A stretch of DNA of 64,000 bases, taken from NCBI RefSeq assembly GCF_002009425.1, contig NZ_CP019936.1, forward strand, positions 1,039,001 through 1,103,000, written 5' to 3'. How positions within the stretch are numbered: the stretch's first letter is position 1; every line of letters starts with the position of its first letter. The notes beneath the pieces were generated by a model. It was given only the letters and a program-made list of their open reading frames with translations, made no database searches and had not been told where the DNA came from. Of the stretch, positions 41,614-52,271 are shown piece after piece. The position numbers were made by a program, and so were the translations under genes. This DNA is from Thiosocius teredinicola. Lineage in GTDB: Bacteria; Pseudomonadota; Gammaproteobacteria; Chromatiales; Chromatiaceae.

Positions 41614-44600
41614 TCAGGCCGACTCCTGCTGTGTGACGGTGCGAGCTGCAGCCGGCTTGATCCACCCTTGTTGTGTCGCATGGTGCATGTAGTTGGCAAA
41701 AGTCATGCGTTCAACGCTCGGCATCGGCAGGTCAGTGGTATCGACCATGCGTTCAAGCGCGGCGTTGGCGACGCCGCTCAAGGCGGCGCTGCCTGCCAAG
41801 GCGGCGCGTTGCTCGAAGAACGCCGCCAGTGCCTGATGATCGGGGTCGTCGGCGTTGCGCAACTGGGCAAGCCACGCCGACAGCGGTGCGGAACGCAAGG
41901 GATAATCGAGTTCGCGCAGCCAGGCGAACATCTGCTGCAAGGTGAGGCGCTGCGACGGCACGCAGTTGAACACACCGGAGTTGGTGGTTTGCCGGGCCAG
42001 CGAGACCATCGCCAACGCTACCTGATCGACCGGCGTCCAGGGTTCGGCGAAGTCGAACTCGGGCGCGCAGCCGTGATGGATGGCCGCCTGCAGGATCCGC
42101 CATGCCAGATCGCCACGGTTGAAATAACCCGAAATGCTGTGGCCGCTGACACGACCGAGTCGGTAGATTGCGACCGGTTGACCCTGTTCGGCTGCCTGCG
42201 CCAGTAGTCGCTCGGATGCCCATTTGCTCTGCTGATAGCCGTCTTGCAATCCAGCGTGCCAGGCAACGAAGTCTTCCGGCAATACATAACCGGGTGCTGC
42301 ATTCATCGCACCGACGGCAATCGTCGAGACATAGTGCATTGGCACTCTTCGTGGCGTCGCGATCTCGAGCAGCGCGCGGGTCGAATCCAGATTGGCGGCG
42401 CGCAATGAGCGGTAACTACGCATCACGCTGGTGACAGCTGCGTTGTGCCAGATGGCATCGACCGTATCGCTTAGCCGTTGACGGGTCGGTTCGGACAATC
42501 CCAGACCAGTGCGTTCGAGGTCGGCGACGACGACCTCGATACGTTCTGCGTACCGGTCATAGGGCAGGTTTGCGGCGTGCAACGCGTCGCGCAGTTTTTG
42601 TCGAGCATGATGTTCGTCGCTACCGCGCAACAGGCAGACGACACGTGCGCCGGTCTGCTCGAGCAACTGGTAGAGCAATTGGGTGCCGACAAAGCCGTTC
42701 GCCCCGGTCAGCAAAACCGTGGCGACGTTGTCACTCAACAGGCCGTTGGCTGGCGGGGTGTCGTATTGCGCAACGACCGGGGTGTCGAGTCGACTGTCGT
42801 GTTCGACCTGTCGGCGAACATCTTCGTGGACAGTTCCCTGCCGGTCTTCCAACGCCGCGGCGAGTTGTCGCACGGTAGGATGTTCGAACAACAAGGTCAC
42901 CGGGATGTCGTCGTTGAGCGCCGCGCTCAGGCGGTTGGCAACTTGTATCGTCTGCAGTGATTGCCCACCGAGCAGGAAGAAATCGTCATCGGCCGAGATC
43001 GTGCGTTGTCCCAACACCTGTTGCCAGGTGTCGATGATCAGTCGCTCGTGGTTGCTCAGGCTCGCAGCAGCAATGGTTGTGCTGTGTGCCGAGCTTTCGC
43101 CGCACATCTCGACCAGTCGGCGTCGATCGACTTTGCCGGCGGTACTTTTCGGCAGGCTCTCGACAATTGCCAGGCTGGTCGGCAGCATCGCTGCAGGTAA
43201 ATGTGACGCAAGCTGCCGGCGAAGTTGTACCAGCGACCACGCTTTGTTCGATACGACGAAGGCGGCAAGGAACTTGCTGCCATCCGCCTGGCCGACCGCG
43301 ACGAGTGCGGCTTGATCGACATCCGGCAAGCGTAGTATCGCCGCTTCGATTTCAAGTGGGTTGATTCGGTGGCCACTGATCTTGATCTCGTCGTCGATCC
43401 GGCCGCGATAGTCGATATCGCCGCTTGGTGTCAGGCAGACACGGTCTCCGGTGTGGTACACGCGCTGCGGCGCGTTGAGAAACGGCAGGTGCAACGTTCT
43501 GAAAGGCTGGTGTGAGAACGTCTCGCCGTTCAGGTAACCATTGGCCAGTCCTGCGCCGGCGAGTACCAGTTCACCGGCGACGCCGGTGGGGCAAAGATGG
43601 CCATGCACGTCGAGCACGAATACGTCACGCCCGGGTAGCGGTGTGCCGATCGAAAGTGGCGACTGCGCATTCAGCTGCGCGCAGGTGGCGACCACCGTGG
43701 CTTCGCTCGGCCCATAGGTGTTCAACAGGCGGGCGTTGTTCGGATTGACGGCATGCCATTGCGCCAGGCGCTCGGCCTGTGCCGCCTCACCGCCGATGAT
43801 GACGCAGCGTAGTCGCGTGGGCAGCATCAGCCCGGCGCTGGCACAGTAGTAGACCAGCTCGTGCCAGTACGCCGTGGGTAGGTCGAGCACACTGATCCGC
43901 CAGCGGTCGCATTGCTCGATAAAGCCGGGAACGGAAGCGATCATGTCGTCGTCGCGCACGACCAGGCAGGCGCCGCTGCACAGGGTGACGAAAATCTCTT
44001 CGACGCTGGCGTCGAAGTGCAGCGGTGCGAATTGCAGCACGCGATCGTTCGCCGCGATGCCGTAGGTCTGTTGCGCGCCGACAACAAACTCCGCCAATGC
44101 CTGGTGGCTGACGACTACGCCCTTGGGTTTGCCGGTGGAGCCGGAGGTGTAGATCACATAGGCGGCCGAACGGTCGCTGGTGGAAGCCGGTGCGAACGGT
44201 TCAACGACACCGTCAAGTGCAGGGTTGTCGGCGACCAGTTCGACAAAGGCGATCGCCGGTATATCGGTACCGGCCGGCGAAGGTTGGTCGGCGTAGACCA
44301 ACATACGCGGCTGGGCATCGTCGAGAATCGTGCGGTTACGCAGTTCCGGGCCGTGGGGATCAATGAACACATAAGCCGCGCCGATCATCAATAGCGCGAG
44401 ACTGGTGGTAACGGCTTCTTTGCCGCGTGGTAGGGCCAGGGCGACGAGGTCGCCTTCCTCGATATCCAGCGCCTTGAGGCGTCGTGCAAGCTGTTCGCAA
44501 GCGGCATGCAGTTGCGCGTAGCTCAATTCATTATGACCGTCGACCAACGCCGTTGCGTGCGGGCGCTGCCGTGCCTGCTCGGCGAACAGGGTTGTCACCG

Positions 44601-45966
44601 GGCGTACCGGTGTGTCGAACGCCGGGCCTTGCAGATACGACAGCTTGCCGAGGTCGGCGCGTAGCGGAGCGTCCGGTTCTGCAATCAACTGATCGATCTG
44701 ATCCAACGTCTGCGCTTGCAGGTATTCGATGTCGCGTTGGGTGTAGCGCAACGGGTTGGCGTCGAGATCGAAACGCAGGCTGCCATCGGCGTCGACGATG
44801 AAGTTGAACGAGATGTCTTCGACCGGGCCGGCCGATAGCGTTCTACTGCGGCAGGTCGTGCCCGCAAAGTGCATGGCACGGTCGAACGGCATGACGTTGA
44901 CCACCGGGCCGAACAGGCGACGTTCACCGCCGACGGCTTGTAGATCGCGGCGCAGGTGTTCGTAGCGGTAGCGTTGGTGAGGCGCCGTCGCGCGCATGGC
45001 GCCGGCCACTTGATCGAGCAATTCGGAGAACACGCTGCTGCGATCGAGGCGAATACGCAACGGGATGATGTTCATGACCATGGCCGGCACGCGCAGGCTG
45101 ACCGAGCCCATGCGGCCCATGATCGGGATGCCCAGTGTTAGTTCGCCGGCGGCGCGTTGTCGGTACAGGAGGTAGGCGACCAGGCTCATAAAGAAGTTTG
45201 GCCAGCCGACGCCGCGCTGCTGGCACAGGTGCTTGATGGCCTGCATCCGCTCAGGCGGGATCAGTGCCGGCGCGTGTACTGCCCGATCGCTGATCGGTGA
45301 TGGCGTGTCGTTGAACGACACCGGCTGGACGAGGCCTTGCATGTACTGCTGCCAAAAGTGTCGGTCGGCATCGTGGTGTTGTGACGCATGATATTGGCGA
45401 TCCTCGTCGACGACGTTTGCCAGCGTTCTGTATGAGCGCGCGTTGGTGGTCTCGTCAGGCGTCTGCGCGCCCCGCGCGACGGCATGGTTGTAGCGTTCGA
45501 TAACGCGTTGTGCGATCAGGTTGAAGGCATAGCCATCGGCTGCGATGTGGTGCACCTGTTGGTACCACTTATAGCGCTCGTCCCCGAGTTTGAACAACAC
45601 CTGGCGGAACAACGAGCCGCGCGCCAGATCGGCGGTCTGTGCCAACAGTCCACGCATCATTTCGTCGGCACGCTGCTGCGGGTCGCTGGCATTGCTGAGA
45701 TCGACGATATCGATCTGGGGTTCGGTGATCTTTACAGCCTGTTGCAGATTGTCGCCGTCCTGCCGGTAGACGGTATGCATCGCATCGCATTCCAGCAGCG
45801 TTCGGCGCAACGCGGTAACGAACTGGTCGACGTGGAACACGCCACCGATATCGATGACCTCGGCCGCGTTGTACATCGGACTGTCGGGATTGAGCGATTG
45901 TCCGAGCCAGATGCCCTTCTGCGCCTCGCTCAGTGGCAAGACAGGCTGTGCCACAGGGTTATGCAC
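41614..45966 (-). CDS. NRPS with C-A-T-reductase modules (MxcG-like)
   Basis: The product has about 1450 residues. The start is probably the GTG at 45966, overlapping the aryl-carrier gene stop; a TTG at 46002 is the longest option. Condensation domain: HHIAADGYAF near residue 140. Adenylation domain: YVIYTSGSTGKPKGVV, NTYGPSEATV, YRGRIDDEIKISGHRINP. Carrier: DDFFLLGGQSLQT with the phosphopantetheine Ser near 1003. The C-terminal thioester reductase (from about 1080) has LLTGANGFVGTQ and YQQSK. There is no thioesterase, so release is reductive, giving an aldehyde or alcohol. This matches MxcG of myxochelin synthesis rather than EntF. The hand-aligned specificity code is lysine-like. Confidence 0.93.
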   Translation of the reverse strand: MHNPVAQPVLPLSEAQKGIWLGQSLNPDSPMYNAAEVIDIGGVFHVDQFVTALRRTLLECDAMHTVYRQDGDNLQQAVKITEPQIDIVDLSNASDPQQRADEMMRGLLAQTADLARGSLFRQVLFKLGDERYKWYQQVHHIAADGYAFNLIAQRVIERYNHAVARGAQTPDETTNARSYRTLANVVDEDRQYHASQHHDADRHFWQQYMQGLVQPVSFNDTPSPISDRAVHAPALIPPERMQAIKHLCQQRGVGWPNFFMSLVAYLLYRQRAAGELTLGIPIMGRMGSVSLRVPAMVMNIIPLRIRLDRSSVFSELLDQVAGAMRATAPHQRYRYEHLRRDLQAVGGERRLFGPVVNVMPFDRAMHFAGTTCRSRTLSAGPVEDISFNFIVDADGSLRFDLDANPLRYTQRDIEYLQAQTLDQIDQLIAEPDAPLRADLGKLSYLQGPAFDTPVRPVTTLFAEQARQRPHATALVDGHNELSYAQLHAACEQLARRLKALDIEEGDLVALALPRGKEAVTTSLALLMIGAAYVFIDPHGPELRNRTILDDAQPRMLVYADQPSPAGTDIPAIAFVELVADNPALDGVVEPFAPASTSDRSAAYVIYTSGSTGKPKGVVVSHQALAEFVVGAQQTYGIAANDRVLQFAPLHFDASVEEIFVTLCSGACLVVRDDDMIASVPGFIEQCDRWRISVLDLPTAYWHELVYYCASAGLMLPTRLRCVIIGGEAAQAERLAQWHAVNPNNARLLNTYGPSEATVVATCAQLNAQSPLSIGTPLPGRDVFVLDVHGHLCPTGVAGELVLAGAGLANGYLNGETFSHQPFRTLHLPFLNAPQRVYHTGDRVCLTPSGDIDYRGRIDDEIKISGHRINPLEIEAAILRLPDVDQAALVAVGQADGSKFLAAFVVSNKAWSLVQLRRQLASHLPAAMLPTSLAIVESLPKSTAGKVDRRRLVEMCGESSAHSTTIAAASLSNHERLIIDTWQQVLGQRTISADDDFFLLGGQSLQTIQVANRLSAALNDDIPVTLLFEHPTVRQLAAALEDRQGTVHEDVRRQVEHDSRLDTPVVAQYDTPPANGLLSDNVATVLLTGANGFVGTQLLYQLLEQTGARVVCLLRGSDEHHARQKLRDALHAANLPYDRYAERIEVVVADLERTGLGLSEPTRQRLSDTVDAIWHNAAVTSVMRSYRSLRAANLDSTRALLEIATPRRVPMHYVSTIAVGAMNAAPGYVLPEDFVAWHAGLQDGYQQSKWASERLLAQAAEQGQPVAIYRLGRVSGHSISGYFNRGDLAWRILQAAIHHGCAPEFDFAEPWTPVDQVALAMVSLARQTTNSGVFNCVPSQRLTLQQMFAWLRELDYPLRSAPLSAWLAQLRNADDPDHQALAAFFEQRAALAGSAALSGVANAALERMVDTTDLPMPSVERMTFANYMHHATQQGWIKPAAARTVTQQESA

Positions 45967-46894
45967 GGCGTCGTACTTCGCCAGCGGGTGCGTCGGTTGC
46001 AAGGCGCTGTTCGATCAGCGCCCACCAGGTGCCTACACTGGTCGATTCGGCGAGTTCCGTGAAGCTGACATCGGCGCCTATCTCTCGCCAGGTCTCGAGC
46101 AGGCTCATCAGGCGAATCGAGTCCAGTCCCAGGTACATCAGGTTATCGTCGTCGCCCACTTCGTCGACGGAGATGCCCAGGCTGTCGGCAATCTGCAGTT
46201 TCATCGTCGCGAGATTCAGCGGCAGTTTCGATGGGTCCGACGTGGGGGCGTGAGCGGCGTTGCGCAACATCGCAATGGCATTGTCCAACAACGCCACGAC
46301 GCCGCAACGCTGAGCGACGTAGTTCAGCGCCATGCTTTGCTCTGCGGCGCTGAAATCGGCGACCGCATTGCCGACAACGAAGGTTTGGATGTCGCTCATA
46401 AAGGCTTCGAGACTGGTGGCCAGGATGCCGATGTGTGCGTACACGCCGCAGACGATCAACTGGTCGCGTCCTTCTTCGCGCATGAAGTCGTGCAGCGGTG
46501 TGCGCTGGAACGCGCTGTAGCGCCACTTGGTGTATTGCCGGTCGTCGCCGTCGGGTTGTACGCCGGCGTCGATAGCCTGCGCATGGGCATCATCGGCCAA
46601 GCCCGTTCCCCAGAAATCGGTCAGCAGGGCGCGATCGTGTGGCGATTGATTGCCGGGTTGTGCCGTGTAGACCACCGGCACGCCGACCTCTTTGCACACG
46701 TCGCGCAACCGCCGAATGTTCGGCAGCAGCTCGGTGATGGGTTCGCGGTCGCGATCGTAGAAGTCGAGGAAGTAGTTCTGCATGTCGTGCACAAGCAACA
46801 CGGCTCGCGCAGGGTCGAGTTGCCAATCGGCGCGGTTGACCGGCGTCGTCTCGACATCGGCGAGGGCATAGGGTTGGATCTTGGGTATGGCCAT
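45959..46894 (-). CDS. entB: Bifunctional isochorismatase / aryl carrier protein (EntB-like)
   Basis: The product has 311 residues. The isochorismatase domain (about 1-215) starts MAIPKIQPYALADVETTPVN and has VLLVHDMQNYFLDFY, TKWRYSAFQRTPL and VCGVYAHIGILATS. The C-terminal aryl carrier domain (about 232-300) has LMYLGLDSIRLMSLLE with the phosphopantetheine Ser. It makes 2,3-dihydro-2,3-dihydroxybenzoate and carries the activated 2,3-dihydroxybenzoyl group to the NRPS. It lies 37 bp after the ligase gene, and its stop overlaps the NRPS start. Confidence 0.94.
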   Translation of the reverse strand: MAIPKIQPYALADVETTPVNRADWQLDPARAVLLVHDMQNYFLDFYDRDREPITELLPNIRRLRDVCKEVGVPVVYTAQPGNQSPHDRALLTDFWGTGLADDAHAQAIDAGVQPDGDDRQYTKWRYSAFQRTPLHDFMREEGRDQLIVCGVYAHIGILATSLEAFMSDIQTFVVGNAVADFSAAEQSMALNYVAQRCGVVALLDNAIAMLRNAAHAPTSDPSKLPLNLATMKLQIADSLGISVDEVGDDDNLMYLGLDSIRLMSLLETWREIGADVSFTELAESTSVGTWWALIEQRLATDAPAGEVRRRA

Positions 46895-46931
46895 GGGTGT
46901 ATCTCGTTGCGGTTGGTCGGCTTGTGCGTGA

Positions 46932-48595
<1,664 letters not shown>

Positions 48596-48596
<1 letters not shown>

Positions 48597-49777
48597 CAGA
48601 TGCCGAGCGCCTGACGCATGGTGTTGAACTTGGCCTCGGTTTCGTGAAACTCCTTATGTGGATCCGAACCGTCGACAATGCCGGCACCGGCATACAGGCG
48701 GATCGCCCGATCGCTGACCTCGGCGCAACGAATGGTGACCACCCACTCGCCGTCGCCGCGGGCATCGCACCAGCCGACCATGCCGGTGAACAGGTCGCGG
48801 GCGTGCGGCTCGATCTCGGCGATGGCGCGCGATGCGGCCGGTGTGGGATAGCCGCATACGGCGGGTGTTGGGTGCATCGCCAGCGCGAGTTCCAACGAGC
48901 TGGGCAGGTTGTCGTTCAGTTCGCCTTCGATGCGGGTCGATAGGTGCCACATGGTGCGCGTGGTGATCAGCGAAGGTTCGGCCGGCACGTCCAAGGTCTT
49001 GCAGAATGGACGCAAGGCCTGTTCGATCGCCCGGATAACCAGCGCGTGTTCGTGGCGGTCTTTTTCCGAGGCGAGCAATTGCTCGGCGTGCCGGCGGTCG
49101 ATTGCGGGATCGTCGCTACGCGGTTCCGAGCCGGCCAGCGGATTGGCGATGATCTTGTTGCCACGGCGCGAGATCAGCAGTTCAGGGCTGGCGCCGATCA
49201 GGGCGCGGAACGATTGACCGGCGTCTTGCTGAAGATCGATCGCAAAGGTGTAGCCGTGTTTGTTCGCGGCTTCGAGGTTGCGCACCAGCGTGGCCAGGTC
49301 TGGGGTTTTCTCACAATCGACATGCAGGGTGCGCGATAGCACCACCTTGTCGAGTTCGCCGCGGGCGAAACGTTGCAGCGCCTGTTTGACGCCACCCAGG
49401 TAGGCTGCCTGCTCAGGAAAGCTCGATACCGAAAACCGGCCCAGTTCGACGGCATGCCGATCGGCCTGCGATGCGCGGTCAACCGATTGGGTTTTGACGT
49501 TGGTGCTGACCCGTAGGTAGTTCTTCTGGGCGATATCGAACGGGATGGCGCCGACCACGATGGCGTCTTCAAAGCCCAGCTCGCTGGCCAGGCGGAGGGA
49601 TTCGCTCACTTGCTGCGACAGGTCTTTCATGCCGGTCACGAGCAGCGATGCAAACGGTGGCTGGGCTAGTAGTGCCTGGCTGGACGATGAAAAGAACACC
49701 GATGCGCCGCCCTGGTACTCGTCGACCAGACGTGCGGGTGCTCGGAAAATGTCATTGGCAACAAGTGTTTCGCGCAT
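48596..49777 (-). CDS. entC: Isochorismate synthase
   Basis: The product has 393 residues from the ATG at 49777, with AGAGGA about 9 nt upstream. An open frame to 49885 would run over the regulatory palindrome. Chorismate-binding-enzyme motifs are present: [66 protein letters not shown] and [25 protein letters not shown]. It converts chorismate to isochorismate, the first committed step. It is the first gene of the six-gene operon. Confidence 0.94.
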
Positions 49778-49872
49778 TGATTCAGTCCTCTGCAAACGCG
49801 GCATGTGCCGTGGGTGTTGCTGATCTGAAGAGCACGGCACCCGGCGGTGGCCATTGCTTGCTTCGGTAATAC

Positions 49873-49893
49873 AAATCGCAATCATTCGTATTT
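49873..49893. promoter_or_regulatory. Candidate Fur-type palindrome upstream of siderophore operon
   Basis: A 21-bp imperfect palindrome is centred on base 49883. Its left half is AAATCGCAAT and its right half is ATTCGTATTT, with a single C between (7 of 10 positions symmetric). The core CAATCATT matches the centre of Fur boxes, but the flanks are weak against the consensus. It sits about 95 bp before the entC start. Assigned from symmetry and context only. Confidence 0.4.
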
Positions 49894-50019
49894 ACAGAAT
49901 GGATTTAAGCAAACGGGGCGAGGGCTGTATAGGGAAAAACAGTTTGCTAAACAGGCAAAACGTTATGCGGAATCGCCACCCGACCACGACCCGCGTCGGT
50001 CGCCCGGCCGAGGCTTAGC

Positions 50020-50808
50020 TCATGAGTCGACGGGGAAATACTTGAACGACGGGGTATCGGCGGCGCTGCAACGGATGGCGACGCTGAGCAGGTGCGACTC
50101 GCTCAGTTGTCGGTGGCGAAAGTGCCAGAGTTGGGGATGTGGTTCGATGTTGTGAGGCGCCGATAGCGAGGCAACATCGCCTTCTTCTGCGGCAAAGATC
50201 AACGCGTGCGTCGGAAAGCCAATGCCGATGCCGCGCGCCTTGACGTAGGCTTCACGCAGCGTCCAGCCGATGTAAAAGGCTTGCAGGTGTTGCGTCCCGT
50301 CGAGTGTTTCCAACGCCGCAGTCTCGGCCGGCGAAAACATGCGGGCCGCGACCCCTTCGATATTGCGTTTGGCTTCGAGACGTTCGGCATCCACTCCGCA
50401 ATCCATGGCCCGCGTCACCACGCAGGCGGCGAAGCCGCGCGTATGGGTGAGATTGAAGCGCAGGTTCGGAACTGCGGCGTTGTCGATCTCCGGGCGCCCT
50501 TTTTCGGCGATTCGAAATAGCCACTCGTGCGGCTGTAATGCGGCGTACTTTGACAGTGTTTGGCGCAACAGCAGATGTGATTCGAGGTAGAGGAAACGGT
50601 CACGCTCGAAACGAAACCGCGAGTAGCGCGCCTGTTCGTCGGCCGACAGGGTCGCCAGCCTGTCCGGGCCGACAGGCGTTTGCGCCGGCGCAGGAATCTC
50701 GCGATACCAGATGTGGGCCTCGTTGTCGGCCAGTTCAAGCGGCATGACAAAGGTGGGTATGTTGCAGGCGCGGCGGCATGCCGTCAGTCTGACATACCCG
50801 CCGGGCAT
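50020..50808 (-). CDS. 4'-phosphopantetheinyl transferase (Sfp-like)
   Basis: The product is about 262 residues if started at the ATG at 50808, or 241 from the ATG at 50745. The open frame to 50862 would cross a terminator and is rejected. It has the Sfp-type motifs GRPEI, LRFNLTHTRGFAACVV, DCGVDAERLEAKRN (metal-binding Asp/Glu) and FYIGWTLREAYVKARGIGIG. It primes the aryl carrier and NRPS carrier Ser with phosphopantetheine. It is encoded just upstream of the operon on the same strand, separated by 242 bp. Confidence 0.9.
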   Translation of the reverse strand: MPGGYVRLTACRRACNIPTFVMPLELADNEAHIWYREIPAPAQTPVGPDRLATLSADEQARYSRFRFERDRFLYLESHLLLRQTLSKYAALQPHEWLFRIAEKGRPEIDNAAVPNLRFNLTHTRGFAACVVTRAMDCGVDAERLEAKRNIEGVAARMFSPAETAALETLDGTQHLQAFYIGWTLREAYVKARGIGIGFPTHALIFAAEEGDVASLSAPHNIEPHPQLWHFRHRQLSESHLLSVAIRCSAADTPSFKYFPVDS

Positions 50809-50830
50809 TCTGCTGACCGGTGCCGTAAAG

Positions 50831-50858
50831 AAAAAGGCAGCCCGCGGGCTGCCTTTTT
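50831..50858 (-). terminator. Intrinsic terminator after the DsrC paralogue
   Basis: AAAAAGGCAGCC-CGCG-GGCTGCCTTTTT, symmetrical, with T runs on both strands. It lies 40 bp past the stop of the minus-strand DsrC paralogue. A second short hairpin, GTTCCCG-T-CGGGAAC, lies between them at about 50863-50877. Confidence 0.85.
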
Positions 50859-50897
50859 GCAACGTTCCCGTCGGGAACGCGTGCGCTGCTCGGCGAC

Positions 50898-51242
50898 TCA
50901 GTAACCGCCTTTGCGCGCAACGTAGGGCAGGCCGGCGATGCGGTTGCCCTGTTTGCTGGGTGCGCCGGGGAACAGGTTGTAAAGGTCTTTGCTGCTGACC
51001 TTCTTGCCCCAGACCTTGCCCATGTCTTTGTTGATCTGGCGTTCCATCGGCTGGTTGCCATTATTGTCGAAGAATTCTTCGCGCAGGTATTTCAACACAT
51101 CCCAGTGTTCCTGGGTCAGTTCGCCCATGGTGTCGTCGGCTGCGGCGAGCGCCTTCGCCACGTCTTCGTCCCATGCGTTCGGGTCGACGAGGTTGCCGTT
51201 GCCATCGAGTTCGACCGATTTACCGTTCACGTCCAAAGCCAT
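50898..51242 (-). CDS. DsrC-family paralogue lacking both conserved cysteines (RspA-type)
   Basis: The product has 114 residues and aligns with DsrC over its full length: MALDVNGKSVELDGNGNLVD, ELTQEHWDVLKYLREEFF, KDMGKVWGKKVSSKDLYNLFPGAPSKQG. The C-terminal arm, which in DsrC reads QACRYAGLPKPTGC, here reads QGNRIAGLPYVARKGGY. Both redox cysteines are therefore gone. Cys-less DsrC homologues have been proposed to be regulatory (named RspA in the literature). It cannot carry a persulfide or trisulfide. It may instead compete with DsrC for partners or bind nucleic acid through the DsrC helix-turn-helix-like region. It is a single gene ending at a strong terminator. Confidence 0.92.
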   Translation of the reverse strand: MALDVNGKSVELDGNGNLVDPNAWDEDVAKALAAADDTMGELTQEHWDVLKYLREEFFDNNGNQPMERQINKDMGKVWGKKVSSKDLYNLFPGAPSKQGNRIAGLPYVARKGGY

Positions 51243-51535
51243 GTTGTCTGCTCCTCTTTGAAATGACGAGTGTTGTTTGCATGTCTGCCCAAAGCTCGTT
51301 CCGGCAAGCCCTCAGCCACGCAATTCGACCTCATCATGTGTCCAGCGTTGGCGGGGAGTCTCCGTGGCAGCGGATGCCACTGGGGAGATTCGCCGGGCGG
51401 CTTGGCGAGCCCTCTCATCGACTGTCAGCGTTGCCGCGATCTATGCCGGGCCGCTGAAATCTGGCGGGCGATTGTATTTGAATATCAGGATTTGTTAAAC
51501 CACCGGCATTTTGGCGTCTGTTCGCAGTTCGCGGT
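51243..51535. other. Intergenic region before the DsrC paralogue
   Basis: The 293 bp between the Cmx6-like stop and the DsrC paralogue start should contain the latter's promoter. No repeat array, RNA gene or clear operator was seen. In particular there are no CRISPR-like direct repeats despite the adjacent Cas6-like gene. Confidence 0.4.
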
Positions 51536-52234
51536 TCAGCTGTCGTCTTCGGCCTTTTTTACCGCCTCGATGCCCTTGTGCGGGATCACGATGCCACACC
51601 CCATCCGGCGCAAGGGGCCGATGCCTTCTTCCTGCAATTGCACCGAATCGTCGGCGCTCAGGTCGGCGATCATGATGCTGCGCGTCTGGATCGGGCCTTC
51701 GGGTCCGGCCATTTCCGCGGTCTTGCCACACAGGGCCTTTTTCACCCGGATACCGCGGTCGGCCAGGTGCGAGACGATGCGTTGCAGGAAGGCGTTTTCG
51801 TCGTCTTCCTCGCCCGGTTCGAGCGCGACGTGACGTGCGAACACCGTGCTCTGGCTCGACAGCTTCTTCTGCTTTGGCTTGCCGATGGTCATCTCGCAAC
51901 CGGCCACGTCGATCTGTGCGCCTTCCAGTGCCTGTTCGACGGCAGCGATGTGTTCACGCGGTACGCGCAGCGTCAACTTGGTGCGGCGCGACAGGATCAG
52001 TTTCTGTCCCAATTTCGGATCGGGGCGCTCCCAGCCGTTTTGCGATCCGGCGAGATGGATCGTGTGGATGCCGAAACGATCGTCGTCGATCGCCGGCAAA
52101 TGCGCCTGGATGGCGGCAGACAGATCGTGTGCGTGATCGACCGGCAGTTCGCGGCAACGGATGTCGAATACCAGGTCGACGATGTCTTCCGGCACATCCA
52201 GTTTTTTCGGTTTGTCGTCTTCTTGCCAGAACAT
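51536..52234 (-). CDS. Cas6/Cmx6-like RAMP-superfamily protein, stand-alone
   Basis: The product has 232 residues. It resembles the Cas6/Cmx6 (type I-MYXAN) pattern. It has VDLVFDIRCRELPVDHAHDL at the start, then FGIHTIHLAGSQNGWERP and LILSRRTKLTLRVPREHI. The C-terminal glycine-rich loop is EEGIGPLRRMGCGIVIPHKG, like the G-rich loop of RAMP RNA endonucleases. His residues suited to RNA cleavage occur in DHAHD and GIHTIH. No cas genes or CRISPR repeats occur in the window. It is the last gene of a minus-strand set that begins with a TauD-like gene divergent from dsrA. A role in processing a non-CRISPR RNA is inference. Confidence 0.72.
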   Translation of the reverse strand: MFWQEDDKPKKLDVPEDIVDLVFDIRCRELPVDHAHDLSAAIQAHLPAIDDDRFGIHTIHLAGSQNGWERPDPKLGQKLILSRRTKLTLRVPREHIAAVEQALEGAQIDVAGCEMTIGKPKQKKLSSQSTVFARHVALEPGEEDDENAFLQRIVSHLADRGIRVKKALCGKTAEMAGPEGPIQTRSIMIADLSADDSVQLQEEGIGPLRRMGCGIVIPHKGIEAVKKAEDDS

Positions 52235-52271
52235 GGGGCCTCCCGCGCGGCAGCGTGCCGTGCGCTTTCAA

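Noticed and set aside
41614-46002. EntF-type (enterobactin) assignment of the NRPS
   Set aside because: No thioesterase domain; the C-terminus is a NAD(P)-dependent thioester reductase, and the specificity code is not serine-like.
50809-50862. Longer start of the phosphopantetheinyl transferase
   Set aside because: It would be translated across the terminator at 50831-50858.
51243-52271. Possible CRISPR array near the Cas6-like gene
   Set aside because: I looked for regularly spaced direct repeats of 25-37 bp around the gene and saw none.
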